Shown here piece after piece: positions 1-7,115 of a stretch of 64,000 bases of DNA. The translations under genes and the position numbers were made by a program. The number at the start of each line of letters is the position of its first letter. The stretch's first letter is position 1. Location of the stretch: NCBI RefSeq assembly GCF_018129085.1, contig NZ_JAAGBB010000007.1:1-64000 (forward strand), read 5' to 3'. This DNA comes from Plastoroseomonas hellenica (GTDB lineage: Bacteria; Pseudomonadota; Alphaproteobacteria; Acetobacterales; Acetobacteraceae). The notes under the pieces are model-generated. The model had not been told where the DNA came from. It saw nothing but the letters and a program-made list of their open reading frames with translations, and ran no database searches.

Positions 1-701
1 GGCAGCTCGGCGCGGAGCTCGGGCAGCACCGGCACCTCGGGCAGCAGGGGGTCGCGCCCGCCGCCGCCGGGCTCCGCCGCGAAGGCGATCTCGGCGTCGA
101 GCGCGCGGGCGCGGGCCGCGAGGGCAGGGCCGCTGGCCAGGAAGGCATCGGCAGCACCGGACGCGAAGGCAGCCTCCGGTGTCGGTGTCAGAACCGGCGT
201 GGCCGGCCGCCCGAGCAGGTCGAGCGCCAGCATCGCGGCGGTCTCCGGCGCCTCGGCGCCGGGCGTCGCGACGCGTAGTGCGACGCCCGGCGCCGGCTGC
301 CGCCGCACCAGCAGCGCCGCCGGCTGCGTGCCGCCGCAGACCGCGAGCCAGGTGCCGCAATCGTATTTCGCGCGTCCATCCCCGATCAGCCGCGCCTGCG
401 CCGCTCCCGGCGCGAAGGCGAGGAGGGAGCGGCCATCCGGTTCCGCCTCGGTCGCGAAGCGGTTGGCCGCGGTGACGCCGTCGGCCCCACCCACCGCCTG
501 CACCCGGAACGCCGTCGCCTGCGGCAGGGCGCGCCCCAACCCGGCGCCGAGCCGCTGCAGCCAGCGGAAGCTCGCTGCATCCTCTGGCCCCGGCCCAACC
601 AGCAGCGCGGCATCGGGCACCGCACCACGCGCCGAGCCGGCCAGCCCCAGCGCCGCGCCGACGAGCAGCCCGCGACGGGAGACAGCCAAGGCGTCACGCA
701 T
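1..701 (-). CDS. Bug/TctC-family periplasmic solute-binding protein, 3' end cut by window edge
   Basis: Only the first 233 codons are present; the C-terminus lies beyond base 1. The ATG at 699-701 opens a protein with arginines at residues 9-10, a hydrophobic stretch and an Ala-rich cleavage region, which is an export signal of Sec or Tat type. After it come a short beta strand (ALLVGPGPEDA) and a segment ending in VGGADGVTAANRF and EPDGRSLLAFAPG. These resemble the GG-G-A and DG-T-L positions of tripartite tricarboxylate receptors (Bug family), which bind small carboxylates in the periplasm. The assignment rests on these motifs and the spacing; the diagnostic C-terminal half is missing. A complete Bug gene lies at 31817-32794. 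Confidence 0.6.
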   Translation of the reverse strand, partial: MRDALAVSRRGLLVGAALGLAGSARGAVPDAALLVGPGPEDAASFRWLQRLGAGLGRALPQATAFRVQAVGGADGVTAANRFATEAEPDGRSLLAFAPGAAQARLIGDGRAKYDCGTWLAVCGGTQPAALLVRRQPAPGVALRVATPGAEAPETAAMLALDLLGRPATPVLTPTPEAAFASGAADAFLASGPALAARARALDAEIAFAAEPGGGGRDPLLPEVPVLPELRAEL

Positions 702-926
702 GCCCCGATCCTCCGACCACATTGCTGAGCTGATTGCCGCCGAGGCCTCATGCTGACCCTGGAATGGCGGCGGGACTGTGGCAGGCTGCGCGAGGTCGGT
801 GCCGAGGTCCTGCACGCTGAGCCGGGCGGCGTGAATCACGCGCTCCAGCGCCGCGCCGCGAGGTCTGATCGGCTCCGCCGCTTGCCGGGCTTGCGCCGGG
901 GCCGGCCCCGGGCGGAACATCGGCGC

Positions 927-1514
927 ATGCGCCGCACCCTGCTGTTCCTGCTGCTCGCCTCGCCTGCCGCCTTGGCCCAGGCACCCCGCCAGGCGCCGTC
1001 CCCGGCGCCGCGGGCTTCGGCGGCCGAGAGCCGGCAGCAGGAGCTCGACCGCCTGTTCGAGGCGCTGCGCGACGCCCCGGACGAGGCCGGGGCAGCCCTG
1101 GTCGAAGCCCGCATCCGGACCCTCTGGCAGGAGAACGTGACCGCGGCCGTGGCGCTGCTGATCCGCCGCGGGCTGCGCAACATGCAGGCCCGCGCGCCGG
1201 AGGAGGCGCTGGAGGATTTCGACGCCGCCATCACCCTGGAACCGGGGGCGGCGGAGCTCTGGAACCTCAGGGCCCAGGCCTATGCGACGGGCGGCGACAC
1301 CGAGGCGGCCGCGCGCGACCTCCGGGAGGCGCTGCGGCTGGAGCCGCGCCATTTCCCCGCTCTGATCACCCTCTCCCAGATCCAGGAGGAGCGGGGCGAC
1401 GCGGCGGCGGCGCTGCGCAGTTTCCAGGCGGCTCTCGCCCTCCACCCCAAGCTGCGCGGCGGCGAACAGCGCCTGCGGGAGCTGCGCCGCAAGGCCGAAG
1501 GGGACGCCACGTAA
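927..1514 (+). CDS. Exported tetratricopeptide-repeat protein
   Basis: A 195-residue protein. The ATG at 927 is chosen because it gives a clean signal peptide (MRRTLLFLLLASPAALAQ). The frame stays open further upstream, to 750, but encodes Arg-rich sequence with no export signal. The mature part has an Ala/Pro-rich linker and then about three TPR units from residue 70 to 180, with Trp-Asn-Leu-Arg-Ala and Ala-Leu-Arg-Leu-Glu-Pro helices. It is probably a periplasmic or membrane-associated scaffold that contacts other proteins; no partner is evident. A dispersed multi-hairpin repeat begins six bases after its stop, and ada follows in the same direction. Confidence 0.75.
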   Translation: MRRTLLFLLLASPAALAQAPRQAPSPAPRASAAESRQQELDRLFEALRDAPDEAGAALVEARIRTLWQENVTAAVALLIRRGLRNMQARAPEEALEDFDAAITLEPGAAELWNLRAQAYATGGDTEAAARDLREALRLEPRHFPALITLSQIQEERGDAAAALRSFQAALALHPKLRGGEQRLRELRRKAEGDAT

Positions 1515-1520
1515 TATTGG

Positions 1521-1676
1521 CCTCAGGCGCCGGCGCAGCCTCCGGCTGCTTGGCTTTCGCGCTGTCGGCGGAGCACCGGTGGGTGCGGTCGGCCGCGCGC
1601 GGGCCGCGTTCGCGGCCTCGGGGCATCGGCTCCGCCTCGCCGCCGCCGAAACGGGTGGCGGCCTGCGGCCGCGGGG
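1521..1676 (+). repeat. Multi-hairpin intergenic element, copy A (long form)
   Basis: This is the first of five copies of a conserved intergenic element. It starts with CTCAGGCGCCGGC, then hairpin 1 (GCAGCC-TCC-GGCTGC), the block TTGGCTT, a spacer containing CGCGCTGTC, hairpin 2 (GGCCGC-GTTC-GCGGCC), a G/C-rich middle ending CGAAACGGGT, and hairpin 3 (GCGGCC-TGC-GGCCGC). It begins six bases after the TPR gene stop and ends about 78 bases before ada, in the sense orientation of both genes. There is no U-tract, so it is not a standard intrinsic terminator. The other copies are at 11094-11246, 29375-29501, 33931-34090 and 59691-59767. Confidence 0.85.
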
Positions 1677-1753
1677 TTTGGTCTGCGCACCGGGCCGGCC
1701 GGCCCCATATCCCGTACGAAAGCAACGCTCAGATGGTTTCCGGGAGCGGCCGG

Positions 1754-2851
1754 ATGCGACAAGAGGCCATGCCTGACGCCCTTCTTCCCCTCGATACCGA
1801 CGAAGCCCGCTGGCGGGCCGTGCTGGCCCGTGACCCGGCGCCGCCGCTGGCACCCTTTCTCTATGCGGTGACGACCCAGGGCGTCTTCTGCCGGCCTGGC
1901 TGCCCCTCGCGCCCGCCGCTCCGGAAGAACACCCGTTTCTTCGCCGATGTGCCGGCTGCCGAAGCCGCCGGCTTCCGCGCTTGCCGCCGCTGCGACCCGA
2001 AGGGCGAACGTGCCGCGCTGCATGCCGCCGCCGTCGCCGCCGCCTGCGACCTGATCGAGCAGGAGGAGGCGATGCCCGGCCTCGAGCGCCTCGCCGCCCA
2101 TGCCGGATACGCCAAGCATCATTTCCTGCGCATGTTCCGCGACATCACCGGCGTGACGCCGCGCAGCTATGCCGAGAGCGTGCGCGCCCGCCGCCTCTCC
2201 GCCGCCCTGGCGGAGGGTGCCCGCGTCGTCGATGCCGTGGCCGGGGCGGGTTATGGCAGCGAGAGCCGCGTCTATGAGCAGCCCTCCCGGGTGCTGGGCA
2301 TGACGCCGGGTGCTGCGCGGCGGGGCGGGGAGGGCGAGGTGATCCGCGTGTCGCTCGCCGAGAGCGCGCTCGGCCCGTTGCTGGTCGGCGCCACCGGCAA
2401 GGGCGTCTGCTTCATCGGCTTCGGGGAGGGAGAGGACGCGCTGCGCGGCGATCTGGCGTCGCGCTTCCCTCGCGCCCGGATCGAGCCCGCCGATGCCGCG
2501 CTCGCTGCCATCGTGCAGCAGGTGGTTGCCTTCATCGAGGAGCCGCGGGCGGCGCTCGCGCTGCCGCTCGACCTGCGCGGCACCGCCTTCCAGCGCCAGG
2601 TCTGGGAGGGGCTGGCTCGCATCCCCTTCGGCGAGACCCGGCATTATGCCGAATTCGCGGCCAGCCTCGGCCGGCCGGATGCGACCCGCGCGGTGGCGCG
2701 CGCCTGCGCCCGCAACCCGGTCGGCCTCGCGATTCCCTGCCATCGGGTGGTCGGCAAGAATGGCGACCTGACCGGCTACCGCTGGGGCGTCGAGCGCAAG
2801 CGCGAGCTGCTGGCGAAGGAGCGGCAGGCGGCGGGCAAAGCGGCCGCCTGA
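1754..2851 (+). CDS. ada: Ada: bifunctional methyltransferase and transcriptional activator of the adaptive response
   Basis: A 365-residue protein that repairs DNA methyl damage by irreversible transfer to cysteine. The N-terminal domain has the four zinc cysteines Cys46, Cys50, Cys77 and Cys80, with exactly the spacing of E. coli Ada (38, 42, 69, 72); the first is the methylphosphotriester acceptor. An AraC-type HTH domain spans about 88-185. The C-terminal O6-methylguanine methyltransferase carries PCHRV with acceptor Cys329. The ATG at 1754 has GGAG seven bases upstream; an internal ATG at 1769 is the alternative. In the known family the methylated protein activates its own promoter. The 239 bases upstream include repeat copy A. 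Confidence 0.95.
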   Translation: MRQEAMPDALLPLDTDEARWRAVLARDPAPPLAPFLYAVTTQGVFCRPGCPSRPPLRKNTRFFADVPAAEAAGFRACRRCDPKGERAALHAAAVAAACDLIEQEEAMPGLERLAAHAGYAKHHFLRMFRDITGVTPRSYAESVRARRLSAALAEGARVVDAVAGAGYGSESRVYEQPSRVLGMTPGAARRGGEGEVIRVSLAESALGPLLVGATGKGVCFIGFGEGEDALRGDLASRFPRARIEPADAALAAIVQQVVAFIEEPRAALALPLDLRGTAFQRQVWEGLARIPFGETRHYAEFAASLGRPDATRAVARACARNPVGLAIPCHRVVGKNGDLTGYRWGVERKRELLAKERQAAGKAAA

Positions 2852-2945
2852 TCAGGATTGCGGCATCGGCACCCGGTCACGTGATTCCGGCACACCGAGA
2901 TCTGCTCTAGGCTGAGACGCAGCCAGTCACATGCAAGGGCGAAGA

Positions 2946-3203
2946 ATGGGCCGGATTATCCTGTGGCTTCTCGTGGCGGCCGGCGTGGTGTTTGCGGTGC
3001 CGCTGCTGATGGAAATGCGGGCCGGCCAATGCGCCGCGCTCGGTGCCAAGGTGATGCGCGCCTCCGGCGCTCCATCGCTGGGCGCGACCGCCGAGGAACT
3101 GGCGGGATCCGTGGCCTCCCTACAGACCGCGCCCAACATGCCGCAGTGGATCGCCTGCACGATCGGCTACTGGCGCATGACCTTCGGCCGTTCGCCCAGT
3201 TGA
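2946..3203 (+). CDS. Small single-pass membrane or exported protein, unknown function
   Basis: Not recognised. The 85-residue product begins with MGRIILWLLVAAGVVFAVPLL, one hydrophobic helix that could be a membrane anchor or an uncleaved signal, followed by a soluble part with two cysteines (in GQCAALG and IACTIGYW). The ATG at 2946 has AAGGGCGAAG upstream; an in-frame ATG at 2931 lacks a ribosome-binding site. It stands alone between ada and the convergent pyruvate kinase gene, with 16 bases between the two stops. Confidence 0.55.
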   Translation: MGRIILWLLVAAGVVFAVPLLMEMRAGQCAALGAKVMRASGAPSLGATAEELAGSVASLQTAPNMPQWIACTIGYWRMTFGRSPS

Positions 3204-3219
3204 TCAGCCCGGAGCGGGA

Positions 3220-4914
3220 CTACTTCACGGTCGCGACGCGGAGCGCGTTGGTGGTGCCCGGCGTGCCGAAGGGCACGCCCGCCGTCACCACCACCTCGTC
3301 GCCCGCGGTGGCGAAGCCTTCCGCCTGGGCAGCCCGGCAGGCGCGGGCGACCATCTCCGTCATCGAATGGATCTCGTTCACCACCAGCGGGTGGACGCCC
3401 CAGATCACCGCCATGCGCCGCGCCGTCGTCTCGCTCGCGGTCAGGCCGAGGATCGGCGAGGCCGGGCGTTCCCGCGCAACGCGGAGCGTGGTGGAGCCGG
3501 TCGAGGAGAAGGTCGCGATCGCCTCCGCGCCGATGGTATCCGCCACCTGGCGCGCCGCGGTCGCGATCGCGCCGGCCGAGGAATGCTCCGGCACCGGCCG
3601 GCGCGCATCGGTCTGGGCGCGCCAATCCGGGTCCTGCTCCACCCGGGCGACGATGCGGTCCATCATGTTGACCGCCTCATAAGGGTACTGGCCGGCGGCG
3701 GTCTCGGCCGAGAGCATCACCGCGTCGGCGCCGTCGAACACCGCGGTCGCAACGTCCGAGGCTTCGGCGCGGGTCGGCGCCGGGGCGGTGATCATGCTCT
3801 CCAGCATCTGGGTCGCGACCACCACCGGCTTGCCGAGGGCGCGCGCGGCGCGGACGATGCGCTTCTGGATCAGCGGCACCTCCTCCGGCGGGCATTCGAC
3901 GCCAAGATCGCCGCGCGCGACCATCACGCAATCGGCCAGGGCCAGGATGCCGTCGAGATTCTCGACCGCCTGCGGCTTCTCCATCTTCACCATGATCCAG
4001 GCGCGGCCGGCGGCGATCGCCTGGGCCTCGGCCACGTCCTCCGGTCGCTGCACGAAGGAGAGGCCGATATATTCGACGCCCTGCTCCAGCACGAAGGCCA
4101 GGTCCTCGCGGTCCTTCACGGTCAGCGCCGGGATCGGCAGCACCACGTCCGGGACATTGACGCCCTTGCGGTCGGAGAGGGGGCCGCCGACCACCACCTC
4201 GGTTTCCAGGTGATCCTCCCGCTTGCGGAGGACGCGGAGCCGGAGCTTGCCGTCATCCAGCAGCAGGGTGGTGCCGATCTGCGCCGCACTGATGATCTCG
4301 GGATGCGGAAGCTGCACCCGGGTCGCATCGCCCGGCGTCGGATTGAGATCGAGGCGGAAGGGCTTGCCGGTCTGCAGATGCACGCGGCTGCCGGCGAAGC
4401 GGCCGACGCGGAGCTTCGGGCCCTGGACGTCGGCCAGGATGCCGATCGGGCGGCCAACCTTGGCTTCCACCTCCCGGATGATGGCGATGCGGGCCGCGTG
4501 GTCCTCATGGGAGCCGTGGGAGAAGTTGAGGCGGAAGACGTCGGCGCCGGCGCGGTAGAGGCGCTCGATGATCTCGGGGGTGGAGGAGGCGGGGCCGAGG
4601 GTCGCGATCATCTTGGTGCGGCGGTGACGCCGCATCGGGATGCGACCGCTCATGCGGGCGACGCCTTCGAAGCGGGGCGCCGGGCGCGGGTTCTGGGCGG
4701 CCTGTTCGGCATCCTCCGGGGCGAGGTCGGGGCGGACGTCCTGGGGCGTGACGCCGAGGATACGGGCCACCTCGAGCACCCGGTCGTCGGGCACCCGACG
4801 CCATTGCGAGACGGCGGCGGTGGAGATGCCGAGGCCCTGGGCGATGCGGGTGACCGCGCCGCGCTGGCCGAGGATGGCCTCAAGGGCCGGATCACGGAGG
4901 GAGGGATCGCGCAT
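3220..4914 (-). CDS. pyk: Pyruvate kinase with an N-terminal YdaS/Cro-like helix-turn-helix domain
   Basis: A 564-codon frame without interruption. Residues 94-564 (about 471) are a normal full-length pyruvate kinase, which makes pyruvate and ATP from phosphoenolpyruvate. Visible motifs are RTKMIATLGPASS, RLNFSHGSHEDH, MVKMEKPQAVEN with the catalytic Lys, MVARGDLGVE, MLESMI and VMLSAETAAGQYP. Residues 10-64 are a different domain resembling YdaS/Cro repressors: VTRIAQGLGISTAAVSQW, a recognition helix, then RVPDDR and DVRPDL. A Pro/Gln-rich linker of about 28 residues joins them. Internal ATGs at about residues 88 and 94 could give a kinase-only product; the first has GAAGG about ten bases upstream. 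Glycerate kinase is directly upstream (59 bases between). Confidence 0.9.
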   Translation of the reverse strand: MRDPSLRDPALEAILGQRGAVTRIAQGLGISTAAVSQWRRVPDDRVLEVARILGVTPQDVRPDLAPEDAEQAAQNPRPAPRFEGVARMSGRIPMRRHRRTKMIATLGPASSTPEIIERLYRAGADVFRLNFSHGSHEDHAARIAIIREVEAKVGRPIGILADVQGPKLRVGRFAGSRVHLQTGKPFRLDLNPTPGDATRVQLPHPEIISAAQIGTTLLLDDGKLRLRVLRKREDHLETEVVVGGPLSDRKGVNVPDVVLPIPALTVKDREDLAFVLEQGVEYIGLSFVQRPEDVAEAQAIAAGRAWIMVKMEKPQAVENLDGILALADCVMVARGDLGVECPPEEVPLIQKRIVRAARALGKPVVVATQMLESMITAPAPTRAEASDVATAVFDGADAVMLSAETAAGQYPYEAVNMMDRIVARVEQDPDWRAQTDARRPVPEHSSAGAIATAARQVADTIGAEAIATFSSTGSTTLRVARERPASPILGLTASETTARRMAVIWGVHPLVVNEIHSMTEMVARACRAAQAEGFATAGDEVVVTAGVPFGTPGTTNALRVATVK

Positions 4915-4917
4915 GGG

Positions 4918-4937
4918 CTTATCTTAATCGACATAAG
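4918..4937 (-). promoter_or_regulatory. Operator-like palindrome abutting the HTH-pyruvate kinase start
   Basis: On the coding strand the 20 bases have perfect five-base arms (CTTAT and ATAAG) with partial inner symmetry, and lie three bases before the start codon at 4914. The surrounding 60-base spacer is unusually A/T-rich for this genome. A site of this kind suits a dimeric Cro/YdaS-type protein regulating its own gene. That it is bound by the fused HTH is an inference from position and symmetry only. Confidence 0.4.
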
Positions 4938-4973
4938 CGAATCCCCCAATGATGGTTTTGTTTCTTACTTTTG

Positions 4974-6257
4974 TTAAGTTACCAATACGGCCCTGAGATC
5001 ATTGACATTGGTCAGGGTCGGCCCGGTGCGCACCAGGTCGCCGATCGCGGCGAACAATCCGTAGCTGTCATGCTTCGCCAGCACCGCACGCGGATCGAGC
5101 CCCGCCGCCCGCGCCCGGGCCAGGCTGTCCGGCGCCGCGACGGCGCCTGCCGCATCCTCGGTGCCGTCGATGCCGTCGGTGTCGCCCATCAGCGCCCAGA
5201 TGCCGGGTATCCCCTCCAGCGCGACCGCCAGGCCGAGCAGGCATTCGGTGTTGCGCCCGCCACGCCCAGCGCCGTCCGGGCCGATCGTGACCGTGGTCTC
5301 GCCGCCCGAGAGCAGCAGGCAGGGCGCGGGCAGGGGGTGGCCATGCGCGCGGACCGCCCGCGCGATGCCGGCGAGCGCCAGGCCGAGGCCGCGTGCCTCC
5401 CCCTCCAGCGCATCGCCCAGGATCAGCGGCGTGAGGCCGGAGGCGCGGGCCTCCGTGGCCGCGGCCAGCAGCGCCATCTGCGGCGTCGCGATGAAGCGGT
5501 AGTCGGGGGTGCCGAGGCGTGGGTCGCCGGGCTTCGGCGTCTCCTCGGCCGCCGCGGCGAGATGGGCCGCAGCGGCCGGCGGCAGCGCCATGCGGTAATG
5601 CGCGACCAGGGCGCGTGCCTCCGCGAAGGTCGAGGGATCGGGGACGGTAGGGCCGGAGGCGATGACCGCCGGGTCATCGCCGGGCACGTCCGAGATCGCG
5701 AGCGTCACCACGACAGCCGGATGCGCCGCCGCCGCCAGCCGCCCGCCTGAGATCGCCGAGAGATGGCGGCGGATCACGTTCATCTCATGGATGGTGGCAC
5801 CGGAGGCGAGCAGGGCGCGGTTCACCGCCTTCAGCTCCTCGAGCGTCAGCCCCGGCGCCGGCAGGGTGATCAGCGACGACCCGCCGCCCGAGACCAGGAA
5901 CAGCACCAGGTCGCCTTCGCGTGCCTCCCCTGCGAGCGCCAGCAGGCGCGCCGCGGCAGCGGCGCCGGCCTCGTCTGGGACGGGGTGGGAGGATTCCGCG
6001 ACTTCGATCCGCTCCGTCGGCACCGCATGGCCGTAGCGGGTGACGACAAGGCCGGAGAGCGGCAGGTCCGGCCAGGCCGCTTCGACCGCCTGGGCCATCA
6101 GCGCCGCCGATTTCCCGGCGCCAAGCACGATGACGCGGCCGCCCGCGGGCTTCTCCGGCAGGTGGACCGCCAGCACGGCACGCGGATCGGCCGCCTTCAC
6201 CGCGGCATCGAAGACCCGCCCCAGCACCGCCCGCGCCGCCTCGTCACTCCACCCCAT
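4974..6257 (-). CDS. ttuD: Glycerate 2-kinase (MOFRL/GckA-TtuD family)
   Basis: A 427-residue cytoplasmic kinase expected to make 2-phosphoglycerate from D-glycerate. The N-terminal DUF4147 domain has VIVLGAGKSAALMAQA, SSHPVPDEAG, FLVSGGGSSLI and NVIRRHLSAISGGRLA; the C-terminal MOFRL domain has LLLSGGETTVT, GRGGRNTE and MGDTDGIDGTEDAAGA. The ATG at 6257 follows GGAGGAAG. Family members were once annotated as hydroxypyruvate reductase after Agrobacterium TtuD. Its neighbour is pyruvate kinase, so the two genes bracket the 2-phosphoglycerate-to-pyruvate part of hydroxypyruvate/tartrate breakdown. Confidence 0.9.
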   Translation of the reverse strand: MGWSDEAARAVLGRVFDAAVKAADPRAVLAVHLPEKPAGGRVIVLGAGKSAALMAQAVEAAWPDLPLSGLVVTRYGHAVPTERIEVAESSHPVPDEAGAAAAARLLALAGEAREGDLVLFLVSGGGSSLITLPAPGLTLEELKAVNRALLASGATIHEMNVIRRHLSAISGGRLAAAAHPAVVVTLAISDVPGDDPAVIASGPTVPDPSTFAEARALVAHYRMALPPAAAAHLAAAAEETPKPGDPRLGTPDYRFIATPQMALLAAATEARASGLTPLILGDALEGEARGLGLALAGIARAVRAHGHPLPAPCLLLSGGETTVTIGPDGAGRGGRNTECLLGLAVALEGIPGIWALMGDTDGIDGTEDAAGAVAAPDSLARARAAGLDPRAVLAKHDSYGLFAAIGDLVRTGPTLTNVNDLRAVLVT

Positions 6258-6400
6258 CGCTTCCTCCGTGTTCGGTGCCACTATGGCGAAGCGCCGCGCC
6301 GTGGACCATCTATCGCCCGACGAAAAGCGCCCGATGGCCGGAGGGCCGAATGGCCCGGAGGCCTGAATCGGCCGCTCAACGCACAAGGGAGAGCCCGCCC

Positions 6401-6706
6401 ATGCCCGAGATCGACGCAGCCACCCGCACCGAACTGGAAGCCGCCGCCTTCCGTCGCCTGGTCGAGCACCTCAGGGAACGGAGCGATGTGCAGAACATCG
6501 ATCTGATGAACCTCGCGGGCTTCTGCCGGAACTGCCTGTCGCGCTGGTACCGGGAAGCGGCCGAGGCGCGGTCCGTGCCGCTGACCGACCCGGAGGCGCG
6601 GGAGATCGTCTACGGCATGCCTTACAAGGAATGGCAGGCGAAGCATCAGAAGGAGGCCAGCCCGGACCAGAAGGCCGCCTTCGCCAAATCCGGGCACGGG
6701 CATTGA
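6401..6706 (+). CDS. DUF1244 (SMc04008-like) protein
   Basis: A 101-residue soluble protein of the small DUF1244 family, common in alphaproteobacteria and without a known function. The family core is visible: Phe-Arg-Arg-Leu-Val-Glu-His-Leu, then VQNIDLMNLAGFCRNCLSRWY with two close cysteines, and REIVYGMPYKEWQAKHQ. The ATG at 6401 follows AAGGGAGAG by eight bases. It is 53 bases before gapR in the same direction, so the two may be co-transcribed. Confidence 0.85.
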   Translation: MPEIDAATRTELEAAAFRRLVEHLRERSDVQNIDLMNLAGFCRNCLSRWYREAAEARSVPLTDPEAREIVYGMPYKEWQAKHQKEASPDQKAAFAKSGHGH

Positions 6707-6759
6707 GCCGGGGGCCGCGCCGGGCTAGACCCGCGCCCCCAGCTTCGAGGAGTAGCCCC

Positions 6760-7029
6760 ATGTCCGAGACCGCCGAGAAGAACCAGGATAGCGACGTCGG
6801 CGGCATCGCGGCCGACCGGCTGCGCTCGATCATCGAGCGCATCGAGCGTCTGGAGGAGGAGCGCAAGGCCCTCGGCGACGACATCAAGGACATCTATGCC
6901 GAGGCCAAGAGCGCCGGCTTCGACGTGAAGGTGATCCGGCAGGTGATCCGCATCCGCAAGCAGGAGCCGGCCGATGTGGAGGAGATGGAGACGCTGCTCG
7001 ACCTCTACCGCCGCGCGCTCGGGATGTAG
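6760..7029 (+). CDS. gapR: GapR (DUF2312) nucleoid-associated protein
   Basis: An 89-residue protein, the same length as Caulobacter GapR. It matches across the family core: LRSIIERIERLEEERKALGDDI, then IYAEAKSAGFDVKVIRQV, IRIRKQEPADVEE and a final LLDLYRRAL. The known role is binding over-twisted AT-rich DNA ahead of replication and transcription machinery and stimulating topoisomerases; it is essential in Caulobacter. The N-terminal half is a predicted coiled coil, as in the tetrameric structure. A possible terminator follows at 7037-7061. Confidence 0.92.
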   Translation: MSETAEKNQDSDVGGIAADRLRSIIERIERLEEERKALGDDIKDIYAEAKSAGFDVKVIRQVIRIRKQEPADVEEMETLLDLYRRALGM

Positions 7030-7036
7030 GTCGAGC

Positions 7037-7061
7037 CTGGCCCGCCTGCGGCCGGTCTTTT
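7037..7061 (+). terminator. Intrinsic terminator candidate downstream of gapR
   Basis: The stem CTGGCC/GGCCGG (one G-T pair) with a seven-base loop is followed by TCTTTT. It lies eight bases after the gapR stop and just ahead of a convergent gene. The T-run is short, so strength is uncertain. Confidence 0.5.
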
Positions 7062-7064
7062 GCC

Positions 7065-7115
7065 TGACCTCGTGATTCAGAGTTTTCGGCCCGTCGGCCT
7101 CAAGTCATCACGCTC
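7065..7115 (-). repeat. Two-hairpin palindromic repeat, copy 3 (first half), overlapping a gene end
   Basis: On the minus strand this reads GAGCGTGATGACTTGAGG, a central GGCC-GACG-GGCC hairpin, then AAACTCTGAATCACG. It matches the first half of the copies at 25084-25181 and 37808-37910. Those have GGCG-GAAT-CGCC in the centre, so both sides of the stem changed together. Bases 7077-7115 encode the last twelve residues and stop of the GGDEF-EAL gene, the TGA coming from the repeat's conserved TCTGAATCACG. The second hairpin of the other copies is absent. Confidence 0.75.

Noticed and set aside
1517-1753. N-terminal extension of Ada through repeat copy A
   Set aside because: The frame is open but encodes Arg/Pro-rich sequence, and the ATG at 1754 has a ribosome-binding site and gives the exact family cysteine spacing.
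2898-2912. Full palindromic repeat after ada
   Set aside because: Only CTAGAGCAGATC (minus strand) and a nearby CCGGAATCAC match; no paired arms could be found, so it is not listed as a copy.
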